From Acaryochloris sp. CCMEE 5410 (GTDB taxonomy: Bacteria > Cyanobacteriota > Cyanobacteriia > Thermosynechococcales > Thermosynechococcaceae): a stretch of DNA of 64,000 nucleotides. Location of the stretch: positions 1,302,001 through 1,366,000 of the forward strand of contig NZ_AFEJ02000001.1 in the NCBI RefSeq assembly GCF_000238775.2, given 5' to 3'. Positions 55,944-64,000 of this stretch are shown in pieces. Positions within the stretch are counted from its first letter, which is position 1. Each line of letters begins with the position of its first letter. The notes under the pieces are model-generated. The model was given only the letters and a program-made list of their open reading frames with translations. It did no database searches and was not told where the DNA came from. A program made the translations under genes and the position numbers.

Positions 55944-57227
55944 GGTCAGCTCCAGGGTGATGCCCGCTAAGGCCGGATTGGGATAGGCATTAAGATAAAC
56001 CTGACTCATTTGCTGCAGGGCTTCGGAATAGCTAAAGGCATAGACTAACTTATCCCAAGTGGGAGTCGTCGAGAATTTAATGCCGTTGGCTTTCGCAACC
56101 TTGCGACACTCGTTATAGGAGCCATATCGACGCAAGAGTTCTTGCTTATCCAGGCGTTGGGGGGCCGAAGCTAGAGGGGGGGATGCCGGAGAAGGTTCTT
56201 TCTCCTTGGCGGCAGTGCCTTTCCCCTCAGTAATGGGGGATTTCTCTACCGATACCTCTTGTTCAGGGATTGCGGGTTTGTCGGCAATGGGTGAATGACC
56301 AGAGAACGGTGAGGGAGGCTTGCGGTTGGGGAGTTCCTGGCTAAAGGCCGGATAAGCCATGCCAGTCCCCAACAAGCCCATGACGCTTAAGCCTGCGGCT
56401 TGCAGTAGACGACGCCGACTCGGAGCTGGGATTTCACCCAGTTGACTGACTGCTTTTAGAGCTTCCTGAGCCGAGGGGTAACGATGCCGATGATCCTGGC
56501 GGACCATGGTGTTGAGAACTTGGGCCAGTTCAGGGCTGATATCGGTTTTATGTTGCCAAAGCAACTCACCTGTATCTGGGTCTGTCGGAAAAGCAGTTTT
56601 GGCCGGATTGATGCCTGTGAGACCTCGGAGGGCAATCATACCGACAGCATAAACATCACTATTGAGGCGAGGTTTGCCCAAAAGTTGCTCAAGGGGCATG
56701 TAACCTTTGGTCCCCACAATGGCAGTATGCTCTGACTGCTGACGTTTCTTGACGGACCCAAAATCAATCAAGACAATCCGCTGGTCGTGATCACGTCTGA
56801 TTAAATTTTCAGGTTTAATATCCCGATGGATCACCTGCTTGCGATGGACAAACGCCAGGGTTTCCAGAATGTCCTGCAAAAAAGCCACTGTTTTGGCTTC
56901 GGTCCAGTGCCACCAGGTCAGCTCGCGACTGAGACTCTGGCCTGTTATATATTGCTCAACTAAATAAAACTGCCGATCTTCTTCAAAGGAGAGAAAAAGT
57001 TGGGGGATACGGTCATGGTTACCCAGCTTTTGGAGGACATTGACCTCCGTTTTGAAGAGGCGTCTAGAGGTCCTGACCGTGAAGGGATCATCGGACTTGG
57101 GCTGCAGCTTTTTGATCACACATCGGCGGTGATCATCCCGCTGTAAATCCTTTGCCAAATAGACTTGGCTAAATCCTCCTGCGCCGAGGTTCTTGATAAT
57201 TTTGTAGCGATTGGCTAACGTGCTCAT
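55938..57227 (-). CDS. Serine/threonine protein kinase with membrane anchor
   Basis: A 429-residue Hanks-type kinase. The catalytic domain (about 8-268) shows GAGGFSQVYLA, VIKKLQ (Lys), HRDIKPENL and IDFGSVK, plus GTKGYMPLEQ. One hydrophobic helix lies at about 281-300 (RRRLLQAAGLSVMGLLGTG), then a Pro/Ser/Glu-rich linker and a C-terminal domain (YNECRKVAKANGIKF ... YAFSYSEALQQMSQVYLNAYPNP). Outside-facing C-terminal and cytoplasmic kinase domains suggest signalling across the membrane. The convergent neighbour is an exported protease/FGE protein, a possible partner. Confidence 0.9.
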   Translation of the reverse strand: MSTLANRYKIIKNLGAGGFSQVYLAKDLQRDDHRRCVIKKLQPKSDDPFTVRTSRRLFKTEVNVLQKLGNHDRIPQLFLSFEEDRQFYLVEQYITGQSLSRELTWWHWTEAKTVAFLQDILETLAFVHRKQVIHRDIKPENLIRRDHDQRIVLIDFGSVKKRQQSEHTAIVGTKGYMPLEQLLGKPRLNSDVYAVGMIALRGLTGINPAKTAFPTDPDTGELLWQHKTDISPELAQVLNTMVRQDHRHRYPSAQEALKAVSQLGEIPAPSRRRLLQAAGLSVMGLLGTGMAYPAFSQELPNRKPPSPFSGHSPIADKPAIPEQEVSVEKSPITEGKGTAAKEKEPSPASPPLASAPQRLDKQELLRRYGSYNECRKVAKANGIKFSTTPTWDKLVYAFSYSEALQQMSQVYLNAYPNPALAGITLELTL

Positions 57228-57407
57228 CACTCTGCCTATTGGATGGGTGCTTACGAAACCGGACTGGGCAGTTAACGGTCACTGGCCCGATACACTCTAT
57301 CTCAAATATTGCTTTACGATAAAGCCTTTGAGTCGAGGGCATTTTTGGGTGCAAGCTTAACGCAGGTGCCTGTCTGCCGGGACGTTTTTCAGAAAAACTT
57401 AACAGAG

Positions 57408-58823
57408 CTAGTAAGCGTTTTGGTGGTTAAAAAACACGAGGGCGGTGCGCAAAATAATTTTGATATCGAGCCACAAGGACCAGTGATTCAAATAGTGAAT
57501 ATCGTATTCCACCCGCTTTTCCATTTTGTCTAGGGTTTCGGTTTCGCCTCGATAGCCATTTACCTGAGCCCAACCCGTTATCCCAGGCTTGACCTTATGG
57601 CGAAGCATATAGCCCTGAATCAGTTTGCGGTAGTGCTCATTGTGGGCAACGGCATGGGGACGAGGACCCACTAGGCTCATGCGGCCCTGCAAGACGTTAA
57701 TAAATTGGGGCAGTTCATCTAAGGAGGTGCGACGCAGAAAAGCCCCTACTTTGGTAATGCGCGGATCGCCTTGGGTGGCTTGGGTGACTTTTGCTCCGTC
57801 TTCCATCACCCGCATGGAGCGGAACTTATAGACGACGATATTGCCGCCATTGAGACCATAGCGCTGCTGTTTGAAGAGGACCGGACCAGGAGAAGACAGC
57901 TTGATTGCGATCGCAATCAGGATCATCAGGGGGGAAATGGCAGTGGAGATGAGGGCTGCGATCGCAAAATCAATACAGCGCTTGATCCAGGCCTGCACCT
58001 TAGAGAAAGGCACTTCCATTACCGCGATCATAGGCAGTCCATTGAGGTCGTGAACCCGAGCCTGCATCAAATTCAGCATCATCAAATTGGGGACAAAATA
58101 CACACAGGCCGTCGTATCTTGTAAAGCTAAAATCAGATCGGAGATGGCTGCTTCTTCACTTAGGGGCAGGGTGATGTAAACCACATCAATACGAGAGCGT
58201 CGGACAAAATCAGGCAGTTCGTCCAGGTAGCCAATCATCGGTCGGCAGCTTTCGGCTTCGAGTTTAGTACCTTTATCAGCAAAGTAACCACAGAACTTGA
58301 TACCTGACTTTGTGCTTTGGCAAAGCTGATCGGCCACTTGCTGGCCCATCTCTCCCGTGCCCGCGATGATGGCGGTACGGTTGTAGTCTCCTGATACACG
58401 CTGCTGTAAAGGGCCACGGATGATGGGGTTTAGAAGAGACAGCCCCAAAGGGGTTAGGAACAGCCAAAGGTGAGTCCCTAGGCTGGAAAGATAAGCGGTG
58501 TGGCTCATATATTCCAAGAACAGCAAGGCGGCTATGACAACTCCCCATCCCAGCCAAATTCTTGAGTAGTCTAGCTTAGGAGGATTGGCAGGCTGAAAGG
58601 TATAGCGCCCAACGCTCTGAAAGATAGTGGGCACGATCAACATCAGAAGCGCACTCAGGGCCATTAGCTCATCGGAGCTAGCTGGGCCAAACGCAAAAGT
58701 CATCATCCAAAGAAGACCGAGGATGACGCATAAATCTAATCCACACACCAGCCCACTTAGTAGGCGTTGATTGCGGGGCAAAACATTCAGCGGGCTGAAC
58801 CGGATCAAATTTTCGGCATCCAT
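57408..58823 (-). CDS. Polyprenyl-phosphate sugar phosphotransferase (WcaJ type)
   Basis: A 471-residue membrane enzyme. Four or five N-terminal helices (about 23-130) and a Rossmann-like central domain (IAGTGEMGQQVADQL) are followed by a C-terminal sugar transferase domain with KFRSMRVMEDG, TSLDELPQFINVLQGRMSLVGPRP and KPGITGWAQVNGYRG. It links a sugar-1-phosphate to undecaprenyl phosphate, the first step of exopolysaccharide repeat assembly. No other exopolysaccharide genes are in the window. ATG at 58821-58823. Confidence 0.93.
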   Translation of the reverse strand: MDAENLIRFSPLNVLPRNQRLLSGLVCGLDLCVILGLLWMMTFAFGPASSDELMALSALLMLIVPTIFQSVGRYTFQPANPPKLDYSRIWLGWGVVIAALLFLEYMSHTAYLSSLGTHLWLFLTPLGLSLLNPIIRGPLQQRVSGDYNRTAIIAGTGEMGQQVADQLCQSTKSGIKFCGYFADKGTKLEAESCRPMIGYLDELPDFVRRSRIDVVYITLPLSEEAAISDLILALQDTTACVYFVPNLMMLNLMQARVHDLNGLPMIAVMEVPFSKVQAWIKRCIDFAIAALISTAISPLMILIAIAIKLSSPGPVLFKQQRYGLNGGNIVVYKFRSMRVMEDGAKVTQATQGDPRITKVGAFLRRTSLDELPQFINVLQGRMSLVGPRPHAVAHNEHYRKLIQGYMLRHKVKPGITGWAQVNGYRGETETLDKMEKRVEYDIHYLNHWSLWLDIKIILRTALVFFNHQNAY

Positions 58824-59238
58824 GGTCAAAAGCGTATGCGAGCAGATAAATTGCGGGAAAAATTGTGCCGGTTATCAATATTTAATTTTTTTAGAGGATA
58901 AAACGACAAATATCGAAGTCGAATGGTTGATCGCAAGATAATGAGAGGGGGAACACAGAAGGAAAAACTGGGGAGTGATTCAGATATGTGCTTATTGTCG
59001 CAAGTCTTTGCTGGAGAGAACAATCGTGAATTTACGGAGTGATTTTATGGAGAACTTCGAAAAGGGATTGTTGAGGGAATAAATAAAAAAATCAGTATTA
59101 TCACGACCGTAATAATACTGACTATTGAGGGTTGGTGTGAGAAGAATGGGATGAAAAACTGAAGAACGATTTAGGTTGAAAATAAGGTTTATAGAGCCAT
59201 TAAGATACGTCTGAAATGTGACAAAAGAGTAGCGTTTT
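58824..59238. other. 415-bp AT-rich promoter region
   Basis: Presumed regulatory region of the sugar transferase gene. AT-rich with several oligo-A/T runs. No gene is seen. Confidence 0.4.
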
Positions 59239-59424
59239 TTAGACAGAAGCTAACCAATCGTAAATCTGGCCCAATTGATCGATGTTGACGAGACCATACT
59301 GCCACAGGATGATCGGAATTTGGGTAGCCGTGCGATCTTGAAACCGAGTGGCTAAAGAGAGCGCATCCTGGGGGAGGGCTAGTTCATCTTGTAGGTATTG
59401 GATAAGTCGCGTTTGCCGATTCAT
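59239..59424 (-). CDS. DUF2949 small protein
   Basis: A 61-residue helical protein with the cyanobacterial DUF2949 pattern: LIQYLQDELALPQDALSLATR ... IPIILWQYGLVNIDQLGQIYDWL. The fold resembles the GspE N-terminal helical domain, as in the zinc-ribbon protein at 32676. Function unknown. It lies upstream of the sugar transferase gene, same strand. Confidence 0.8.
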   Translation of the reverse strand: MNRQTRLIQYLQDELALPQDALSLATRFQDRTATQIPIILWQYGLVNIDQLGQIYDWLASV

Positions 59425-59559
59425 GACAGAATATCGGGTTTGGATCAGGATTGAAATGGATGCTATCTATGCTGATTTAGATAAAGGGAAATAGCCGTGA
59501 TCCGATGCCAATCAGGTGGTGATATCTATAGGTTGACCGGGTGATGGGCATCACAAGGG

Positions 59560-59757
59560 TTAGGCGAGTAACCCCAGCTTTTTGCCGTTGTGATGGGCAA
59601 CTTTGATCAGATGTTGGCGACAAGGCCGCTCTAGTCCAACTGAATCGCAAAACTGATTGATGATTTGGGTATGAGTCGCAATGGCTTTTCCCCGTATTCG
59701 AATAAAGCGCTGATGGCCAAGGGCATGGTCTAATCTGACAACAAGCGGTGCAAACAT
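59560..59757 (-). CDS. pgr5: PGR5-like cyclic electron flow protein
   Basis: A 65-residue protein: MFAPLVVRLDHALGHQRFIR, then RGKAIATHTQIINQFCDSVG, then LERPCRQHLIKVAHHNGKKLGLLA. It matches the small cyanobacterial PGR5 orthologue (the Synechocystis Ssr2016 type) as I recall it, including N-terminal MFAP, RGKAIA and the terminal NGK-LGLLA. PGR5 promotes ferredoxin-to-plastoquinone cyclic electron flow around PSI. No transmembrane helix. A larger frame overlapping on the same strand (59477-59782) is a shadow. Confidence 0.82.
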   Translation of the reverse strand: MFAPLVVRLDHALGHQRFIRIRGKAIATHTQIINQFCDSVGLERPCRQHLIKVAHHNGKKLGLLA

Positions 59758-60035
59758 GATCGATTCCTTCCATGGATTTCATACCTGCACTATCGCGATT
59801 CTAAGGCGGTTCCTCCAGGGAAGATTGGAAGCCTAATCTGGAACTTAAGGAACCTAGGTGATCCGGATCAAACTAGGGAAATGAATGATGGATTCTGAAC
59901 GGTCCTCTTCTGCAATACCAACCCATCGTCACTGAAATCGATACCGTCTGTCAGAAGTTGGGGGGATTTAGAATAGAAACAGCAGCGAATCGCTGTCGGT
60001 TGCAACGATCTTCCATCAATCAAAGGAGAACGGGT

Positions 60036-60659
60036 ATGGGCCAATCTACGAAGTTTTGGGACAAAATTGCTGACCGATATTTGAAACAACCCATTGCCGA
60101 TGTAGCCGCCTACGAGAAAAAGTTACAAGTGACCCAAGAATACTTTCAGCCAGACATGGAAGTCTTGGAGATTGGTTGTGGCACTGGATCAACAGCAATC
60201 GTGCATGCACCTTATGTCAAACATATTCGAGCCATTGATTTCTCTGCCAATATGATTGACATCGCTCAAACTAGAGCCGCTGCTCAAAATATCTCTAACC
60301 TCACCTTTGAACAATCCAGCATTGATGAGTTGGATATCCCCGATCAGAGCCTTGATGCCATTTTAGGTCTCAGTATTCTGCATTTATTGGAAGATAAGGA
60401 AGCAGCCATTGCTAAGGTGTTTGACATGCTCAAACCCGGTGGCATTTTCGTTACCAGTACAGTCTGCTTAGGAGATCAGATGGCCTGGTTTAAATGGATT
60501 GCCCCCATCGGCAAATTTTTGGGATTTTTTCCATTGGTGAAGGTCTTTACGGTAAATGAACTTACAACCAGTTTGACGAATGCTCGTTTTAAGATTGACC
60601 ACCAATGGCAGCCCAACAAAGGCAAAGCTGTATTTATTGTGGCCAAAAAGCCCTCCTAA
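60036..60659 (+). CDS. Class I SAM methyltransferase (UbiE-like)
   Basis: A 207-residue protein with motif I VLEIGCGTGSTAIVHA, IRAIDFSANMIDIA and a later GGIFVTSTVCLGD. WDKIADRYLKQP at the N-terminus is typical of small-molecule methyltransferases. ATG at 60036 follows AAAGGAGA. Convergent with the next methyltransferase. Confidence 0.85.
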   Translation: MGQSTKFWDKIADRYLKQPIADVAAYEKKLQVTQEYFQPDMEVLEIGCGTGSTAIVHAPYVKHIRAIDFSANMIDIAQTRAAAQNISNLTFEQSSIDELDIPDQSLDAILGLSILHLLEDKEAAIAKVFDMLKPGGIFVTSTVCLGDQMAWFKWIAPIGKFLGFFPLVKVFTVNELTTSLTNARFKIDHQWQPNKGKAVFIVAKKPS

Positions 60660-60688
60660 ATCCTAGAAATAATCCAGTCCTCAGGAGC

Positions 60689-61462
60689 TTATGCAGCCTT
60701 TCTCCCTTGGATTGTGTAAATCAGGGGAACGTCTTGTCCTAAATGAGGTAGGTAAAATTTGCCGGGTCCACGCTCTTCAACCCCCTCGAAACAGGGATAG
60801 GGGCTAAAAGGATACTCATTGATGCAACGAATTTCAATTCCGGCATTGGTGAGAGCATTGAACACTGAGCTGAGGGGGTGTGCCCAAGTGATAAGCGTTG
60901 ATTTTAAGTTGCCGCTATTTTCTGTATAGGTGCCTTCTTCTTCAATATCTGGGTCAGGTTGTTCAAAGTAGGAGTAACCCGCGATGAGATCGTAAACAGG
61001 ATGAAATTCCGCCATATAAAAAGTGCCTCCCAGGGCCAAGTTAGCTGAAATAACTTCAGCCCATTGACTCAGGTCAGGAAGCCAGCAAACCACCCCATAA
61101 GACGTAAATACAATGTCATAGAGCGGTTCTGCTCCTCGATCAAAGTGATAAATATCCGAGCAGATAAAGGTTGCATCCAGATTAGCTTTTCGCTTAAGTT
61201 CCAATGCTTTATCGATGGCAACTGGAGAGAGATCGACTCCTGTGCAGAAGGCCCCCATTCTGGCCAAGGAGAGTGTATCTAACCCAAAGTGACACTGTAG
61301 GTGCAATAGTCTTTGTCCAGCTAAGTTGGGGAGTTCGGCTAGCTCAATTTCTGTCAGGGATGACTTGCCAGCCAAGAACCCATCAACGTCATAAAACTGA
61401 GAGACAAAATGCACCTCCGCCCGCCGATTCCAAGATTCCCGGTTAACACTGAGGTAATCCAT
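60689..61462 (-). CDS. Class I SAM methyltransferase
   Basis: A 257-residue protein. RLLHLQCHFGLDTLSLARMGA is the SAM motif I in the variant LQCHFG form, followed by CTGVDLSPVAIDKAL and YDIVFTSYGVVCWLPDL. This subgroup is widespread but of undefined substrate. The ATG at 61460-61462 is used over a GTG four codons earlier. Unrelated in sequence to the convergent methyltransferase gene. Confidence 0.82.
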   Translation of the reverse strand: MDYLSVNRESWNRRAEVHFVSQFYDVDGFLAGKSSLTEIELAELPNLAGQRLLHLQCHFGLDTLSLARMGAFCTGVDLSPVAIDKALELKRKANLDATFICSDIYHFDRGAEPLYDIVFTSYGVVCWLPDLSQWAEVISANLALGGTFYMAEFHPVYDLIAGYSYFEQPDPDIEEEGTYTENSGNLKSTLITWAHPLSSVFNALTNAGIEIRCINEYPFSPYPCFEGVEERGPGKFYLPHLGQDVPLIYTIQGRKAA

Positions 61463-61534
61463 TTCTGCCTCCACAATATCCTGAAGCTGTCCAACACTTC
61501 AGGCCATAAAACGTTGCCTAACTCGGACAAACAG

Positions 61535-62101
61535 TTAGCTCACCAGATGAGATAAAACAAACATATATGGACGGAGTGGCTTAGGCACTTGAGTCTTTGA
61601 GAAACGCACGAAACCACATCGAGTGTAGAAAGGGATCAAACCTTTTGCACAACGAACATAAATTTTCTGTTGAACATCTTGAGCTGCCTGTTGAATCAGA
61701 GCACGTCCCAAACCCTGGCGACGATGTTGAGGATCAATAAAAATAATGGTTAAGACGTATGCTCTCACTTTTGGTCTGAGTTGTAGGTATCCAACACTTT
61801 GATCGCGCCAATCGATTACCCAGACTTTATTTCTCAAGTCATTTTTTACTGTCCAAAACATGCTGGCGAACAATATTACACAAGTGCCACTAACGGAGAG
61901 AACCCCAATACTTTGCGTCTGAGACGCCCATGATGATAATTCCAAAGAGCGCAATATCAGCCATACTTCTCGCACAAAGAATAGTCCTGAAATGATCAGA
62001 AATATACCAATTCTTTTTTTGGCTTTGCAATAATCTGCCTGATATTCCTCTTGCTTATAGGGCCGAATGACATAACCTGATGGGATAGATTTCCTTTTCA
62101 T
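61535..62101 (-). CDS. GNAT acetyltransferase with two inserted membrane helices
   Basis: A 188-residue protein. The N-terminus SGYVIRPYKQEEY starts like a GNAT strand, then two hydrophobic helices intervene (about 31-50 and 65-83). The GNAT core follows with VLTIIFIDPQHRRQGLGRALIQQA, whose R/Q-x-x-G-x-G/A loop (128-133) binds acetyl-CoA, and FYTRCGFVRF. It would place the acetyltransferase at the membrane. A decayed duplicate lies at 63355-63470. Confidence 0.78.
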   Translation of the reverse strand: MKRKSIPSGYVIRPYKQEEYQADYCKAKKRIGIFLIISGLFFVREVWLILRSLELSSWASQTQSIGVLSVSGTCVILFASMFWTVKNDLRNKVWVIDWRDQSVGYLQLRPKVRAYVLTIIFIDPQHRRQGLGRALIQQAAQDVQQKIYVRCAKGLIPFYTRCGFVRFSKTQVPKPLRPYMFVLSHLVS

Positions 62102-62211
62102 ATGCTGTCGACTTCAGACTCTATAATCATGCGATCAAAAGAGGTTCCACGAATTACCCAATACTCCAAGCTCGCTAAAGCTAAATGACTTGGGCAGACA
62201 GTTAGCCTATC

Positions 62212-63354
62212 GGGAGCATGTCACCTTTGCAGATTGTTTTGAAATCGTTCAGGATACAAGTGTTGCCCAGAAGTCTTCATCAATGAACTCCGAAAAAGCA
62301 GCTCAACTCAAAGTCCATCTTGATGCGATAGCCCAATTACTGTACGAAGAAAGCGATCCAGAGAACCTGAAGACGCTAGAAGGTATTGAGATGACGGTGC
62401 GTCAGCAATTCAGACCCATGTCAGTCCCGAACTCGGTCATTTTTATCCGCACAGCTACTGGCACAGCAGCAGGCCGCAACCGACGCCTGAAAAGCACCTT
62501 GGGCGTTCTAAGCATTACAACTCAACAGGCACAGCATCTAGCCGTTTCCCCCTATCGTCAAATCAGTCCTCATTTAGAGAATTGTTGCTTGCGCATCAGT
62601 GCCAATGTCTCCTATGCTCAACTGCTAAAGATGTGGCTTATTTAACTGGGATTCAGGTACCAGCCAAAACCCAGCAGCGATTGGTGCATCAACAACGGTT
62701 TCCTACCCCCCAGGCTCATGAAGCTTTAACCGAAGTGAGTGTAGATGGTGGCAAAGTGCGCATCCGCACCCCTTTAGGACACCCTTGTCAGTGGAAAGAC
62801 TATAAAACCCTGGCAACGCATGTGGGACTCATCGCGGATTATCACAATAATGCCCGGCTCATTGACTGGACTCACCAGCAACCGTTAGCCTCTCCACTGA
62901 CTTGTTTAGGGGATGGTCATGATGGCATTTGGAATATCATTCGTCAGCTGAGCATACCTGAGCAACGGCGAGAGATTCTGGACTGGTACCATCTGGTGGA
63001 AAATCTTCATAAGGTCGGTGGGTCCCTCAAACGTCTGCACCAGGCTGAGCAGCTCTTATGGCAGGGGAAGGTTGATGAAACCTTGGCTCTATTTGAGTCA
63101 TTGAAGAAAAGCAGGCCCAAGTCTTTTGCAACTATGTTCGCAAACATCGGCATCGGATCGTCAATTATGACTATTACCAGAGTGAGCAAATCTGCTCTAT
63201 TGGGTCTGGGGCTGTTGAATCTGCTATCAAGCAGATTAGTCGCAGAGTCAAAATTTCAGGGGCGCAGTGGAATGAAAGTAATGTCCCGCAAGTGCTGGCA
63301 CATCGGTGTGCTTACCTCAATGGCTTAATTGGAATGCAAAGGTGACATGCTCCC
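62212..63354. mobile_element. ISKra4-type insertion sequence, 1,143 bp
   Basis: The inverted ends are 20 bp and perfect, GGGAGCATGTCACCTTTGCA at 62212-62231 and its complement at 63335-63354. Nine-bp direct repeats TAGCCTATC flank them (62203-62211 and 63355-63363). The transposase gene inside needs two frame changes. Confidence 0.9.
62283..63345 (+). pseudogene. ISKra4 transposase gene in three frames
   Basis: The sequence from ATG 62283 (MNSEKAAQLKVHL) follows ISKra4 transposases but stops at 62645. A second frame continues from about 62610 (VAYLTGIQVPAKTQQRLVH ... GDGHDGIWNIIRQL ... ILDWYHLVENLHKVGGS) to about 63105. A third frame then carries NYDYYQSEQICSIGSGAVES through LIGMQR and stop at 63343-63345. 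Both shifts are -1. The first could be programmed, as some ISKra4 elements have two overlapping frames. The second lies at AGAAAAGC and looks like damage. Probably inactive. Confidence 0.78.
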
Positions 63355-63470
63355 TAGCCTATCGGATAGGATAAAACAAACATAAGTCGATGAAGTGGTC
63401 CAGAAACTTGAGCTTTTGGGAAATGCACGAAACCACATTGAGTGTAGAAAGGGATTTAGCTTTTTACCTG
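63355..63470 (-). pseudogene. Decayed duplicate of the GNAT C-terminus
   Basis: Translation on the minus strand gives IPFYTQCGFVHFPKAQVSG and PLHRLMFVLS, aligning with IPFYTRCGFVRFSKTQVPK and PLRPYMFVLS of the GNAT gene at 61535. Weaker similarity goes on to about 63540. The remnant ends at the IS target duplication, so the IS inserted immediately downstream of its stop. It records an older tandem duplication of the GNAT gene. Confidence 0.82.
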
Positions 63471-63606
63471 CTTTAATAAAACTGCTACTCGACATCTATT
63501 ATCGACCTATTCAAAGAGCTGGTCTGGAATAATTTAAGCGATTGCAGATGAATGCCCACGCATAAGTATATTGATGCATATAATAGTGACAACTCCATCA
63601 ATCCAT

Positions 63607-64000
63607 TCATACTGCAACACCGCTAACAAAATCTAAAGTTAAGTCAGATAATACCTGACAACATTTCGTGGGGAGTTGATGATCTGCACCTGGAATAACA
63701 TGCAATGTTGCGTTAGAAATGTTCGCTTCAAGGTGTTTCCCAAATTCAACTGGAATTGTTTCGTCTGACTCGCCGCAAATAATGAACGTTGGAGAATGAA
63801 TGTTTTTTGCAACCTCATGAATCAGTTCATCGCTAATTTCTAGGCGAAATGCTCTTTGTATCCAGGCTTGAAAGACAGGATCATGCAAAAACCTCTCTCT
63901 AATAAACTTGATCTCCTGTACTAGATTTCCAGCCCCTGTCAATTTCAACACAGGGGAGACTAAGCTAATTAACCAATCAACAACTGGTGTTTCCCAAGAG
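63607..64000 (-). CDS. Alpha/beta hydrolase, N-terminus cut by window edge
   Basis: The frame is open to the last base of the window. The visible 130 residues are the C-terminal half of an alpha/beta hydrolase: cap helices, then PTFIICGESDETIPVEF with the acid, and VIPGADHQLPTKCCQVL with the catalytic His. The nucleophile elbow lies outside the window. A start at 63951 would remove most of the fold and is not proposed. Confidence 0.78.
   Translation of the reverse strand, partial: SWETPVVDWLISLVSPVLKLTGAGNLVQEIKFIRERFLHDPVFQAWIQRAFRLEISDELIHEVAKNIHSPTFIICGESDETIPVEFGKHLEANISNATLHVIPGADHQLPTKCCQVLSDLTLDFVSGVAV

Noticed and set aside
59477-59782. 101-residue minus-strand frame
   Set aside because: It overlaps the PGR5-like gene in another frame, has low-complexity composition and no motif.
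1-64000. CRISPR arrays, rRNA, tRNA and tmRNA
   Set aside because: Reading both strands showed no regularly spaced repeats and no cloverleaf or rRNA signatures; a covariance-model search would be needed to be certain.

Overview
This window is chromosomal DNA from an oxygenic cyanobacterium. The evidence is phosphoribulokinase, magnesium chelatase ChlI, Psb29/Thf1, a high-light-inducible (Hli) protein, a PGR5-like protein, an NTRC-type thioredoxin reductase-thioredoxin fusion, solanesyl diphosphate synthase, a PAP/fibrillin protein, and many HIP1 octamers (GCGATCGC, e.g. 1371-1378, 8943-8950, 51195-51202). Gene content, moderate GC and heavy insertion-sequence load resemble Acaryochloris marina, but that assignment is from memory and untested.

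Layout. 1-9.8 kb: a membrane protein cut by the left edge with a ribbon-helix-helix regulator, DedA, small unknown proteins, a complete IS4-type element, TlyA, a methyltransferase, a PD-(D/E)XK-like protein, a universal stress protein and an azoreductase-like protein. 9.8-13 kb: FtsH and a 52-residue Hli protein in tandem, each preceded by an HLR1-type light-response element. 13-20.3 kb: FolB, a PPP-type phosphatase, Prk, NTRC, Sds, LepB and ChlI. 20.4-26.4 kb: a 434-residue unknown, a hotdog thioesterase, an ExbB/ExbD pair and a K+ channel with an RCK domain. 26.4-30.9 kb: a four-gene NAD operon (pncB-nadD-nrtR-nadE). 31.2-38.6 kb: a frameshifted bolA next to monothiol glutaredoxin, then a psb29-DUF362-eda-fibrillin-glycosyltransferase run. 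39-48 kb: accessory DNA with two genes split by insertion sequences (prolyl oligopeptidase, and a membrane-anchored ligand-binding protein), beside an AT-rich gene joining a membrane domain to a class V aminotransferase. 48.4-54.3 kb: genes matching DNA-damage families, namely dinB, SRAP/HMCES and a small unknown gene divergent from recA, whose promoter overlaps a LexA-like palindrome, then a sigma factor and a SprT-like metalloprotease. 54.4-58.8 kb: a protease/FGE-like protein convergent with a Ser/Thr kinase, and a sugar-phosphate transferase. 59-64 kb: small photosynthesis-related proteins, methyltransferases, a membrane GNAT with a decayed duplicate, an ISKra4-type element, and an alpha/beta hydrolase cut by the right edge.

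Four insertion sequences could be bounded exactly from terminal inverted repeats and target-site duplications (9, 5, 10 and 9 bp). Removing two of them and one duplication copy restores full-length reading frames across the junctions. The strongest leads are the paired HLR1 elements, the damage-response cluster, and the membrane aminotransferase plus receptor island.
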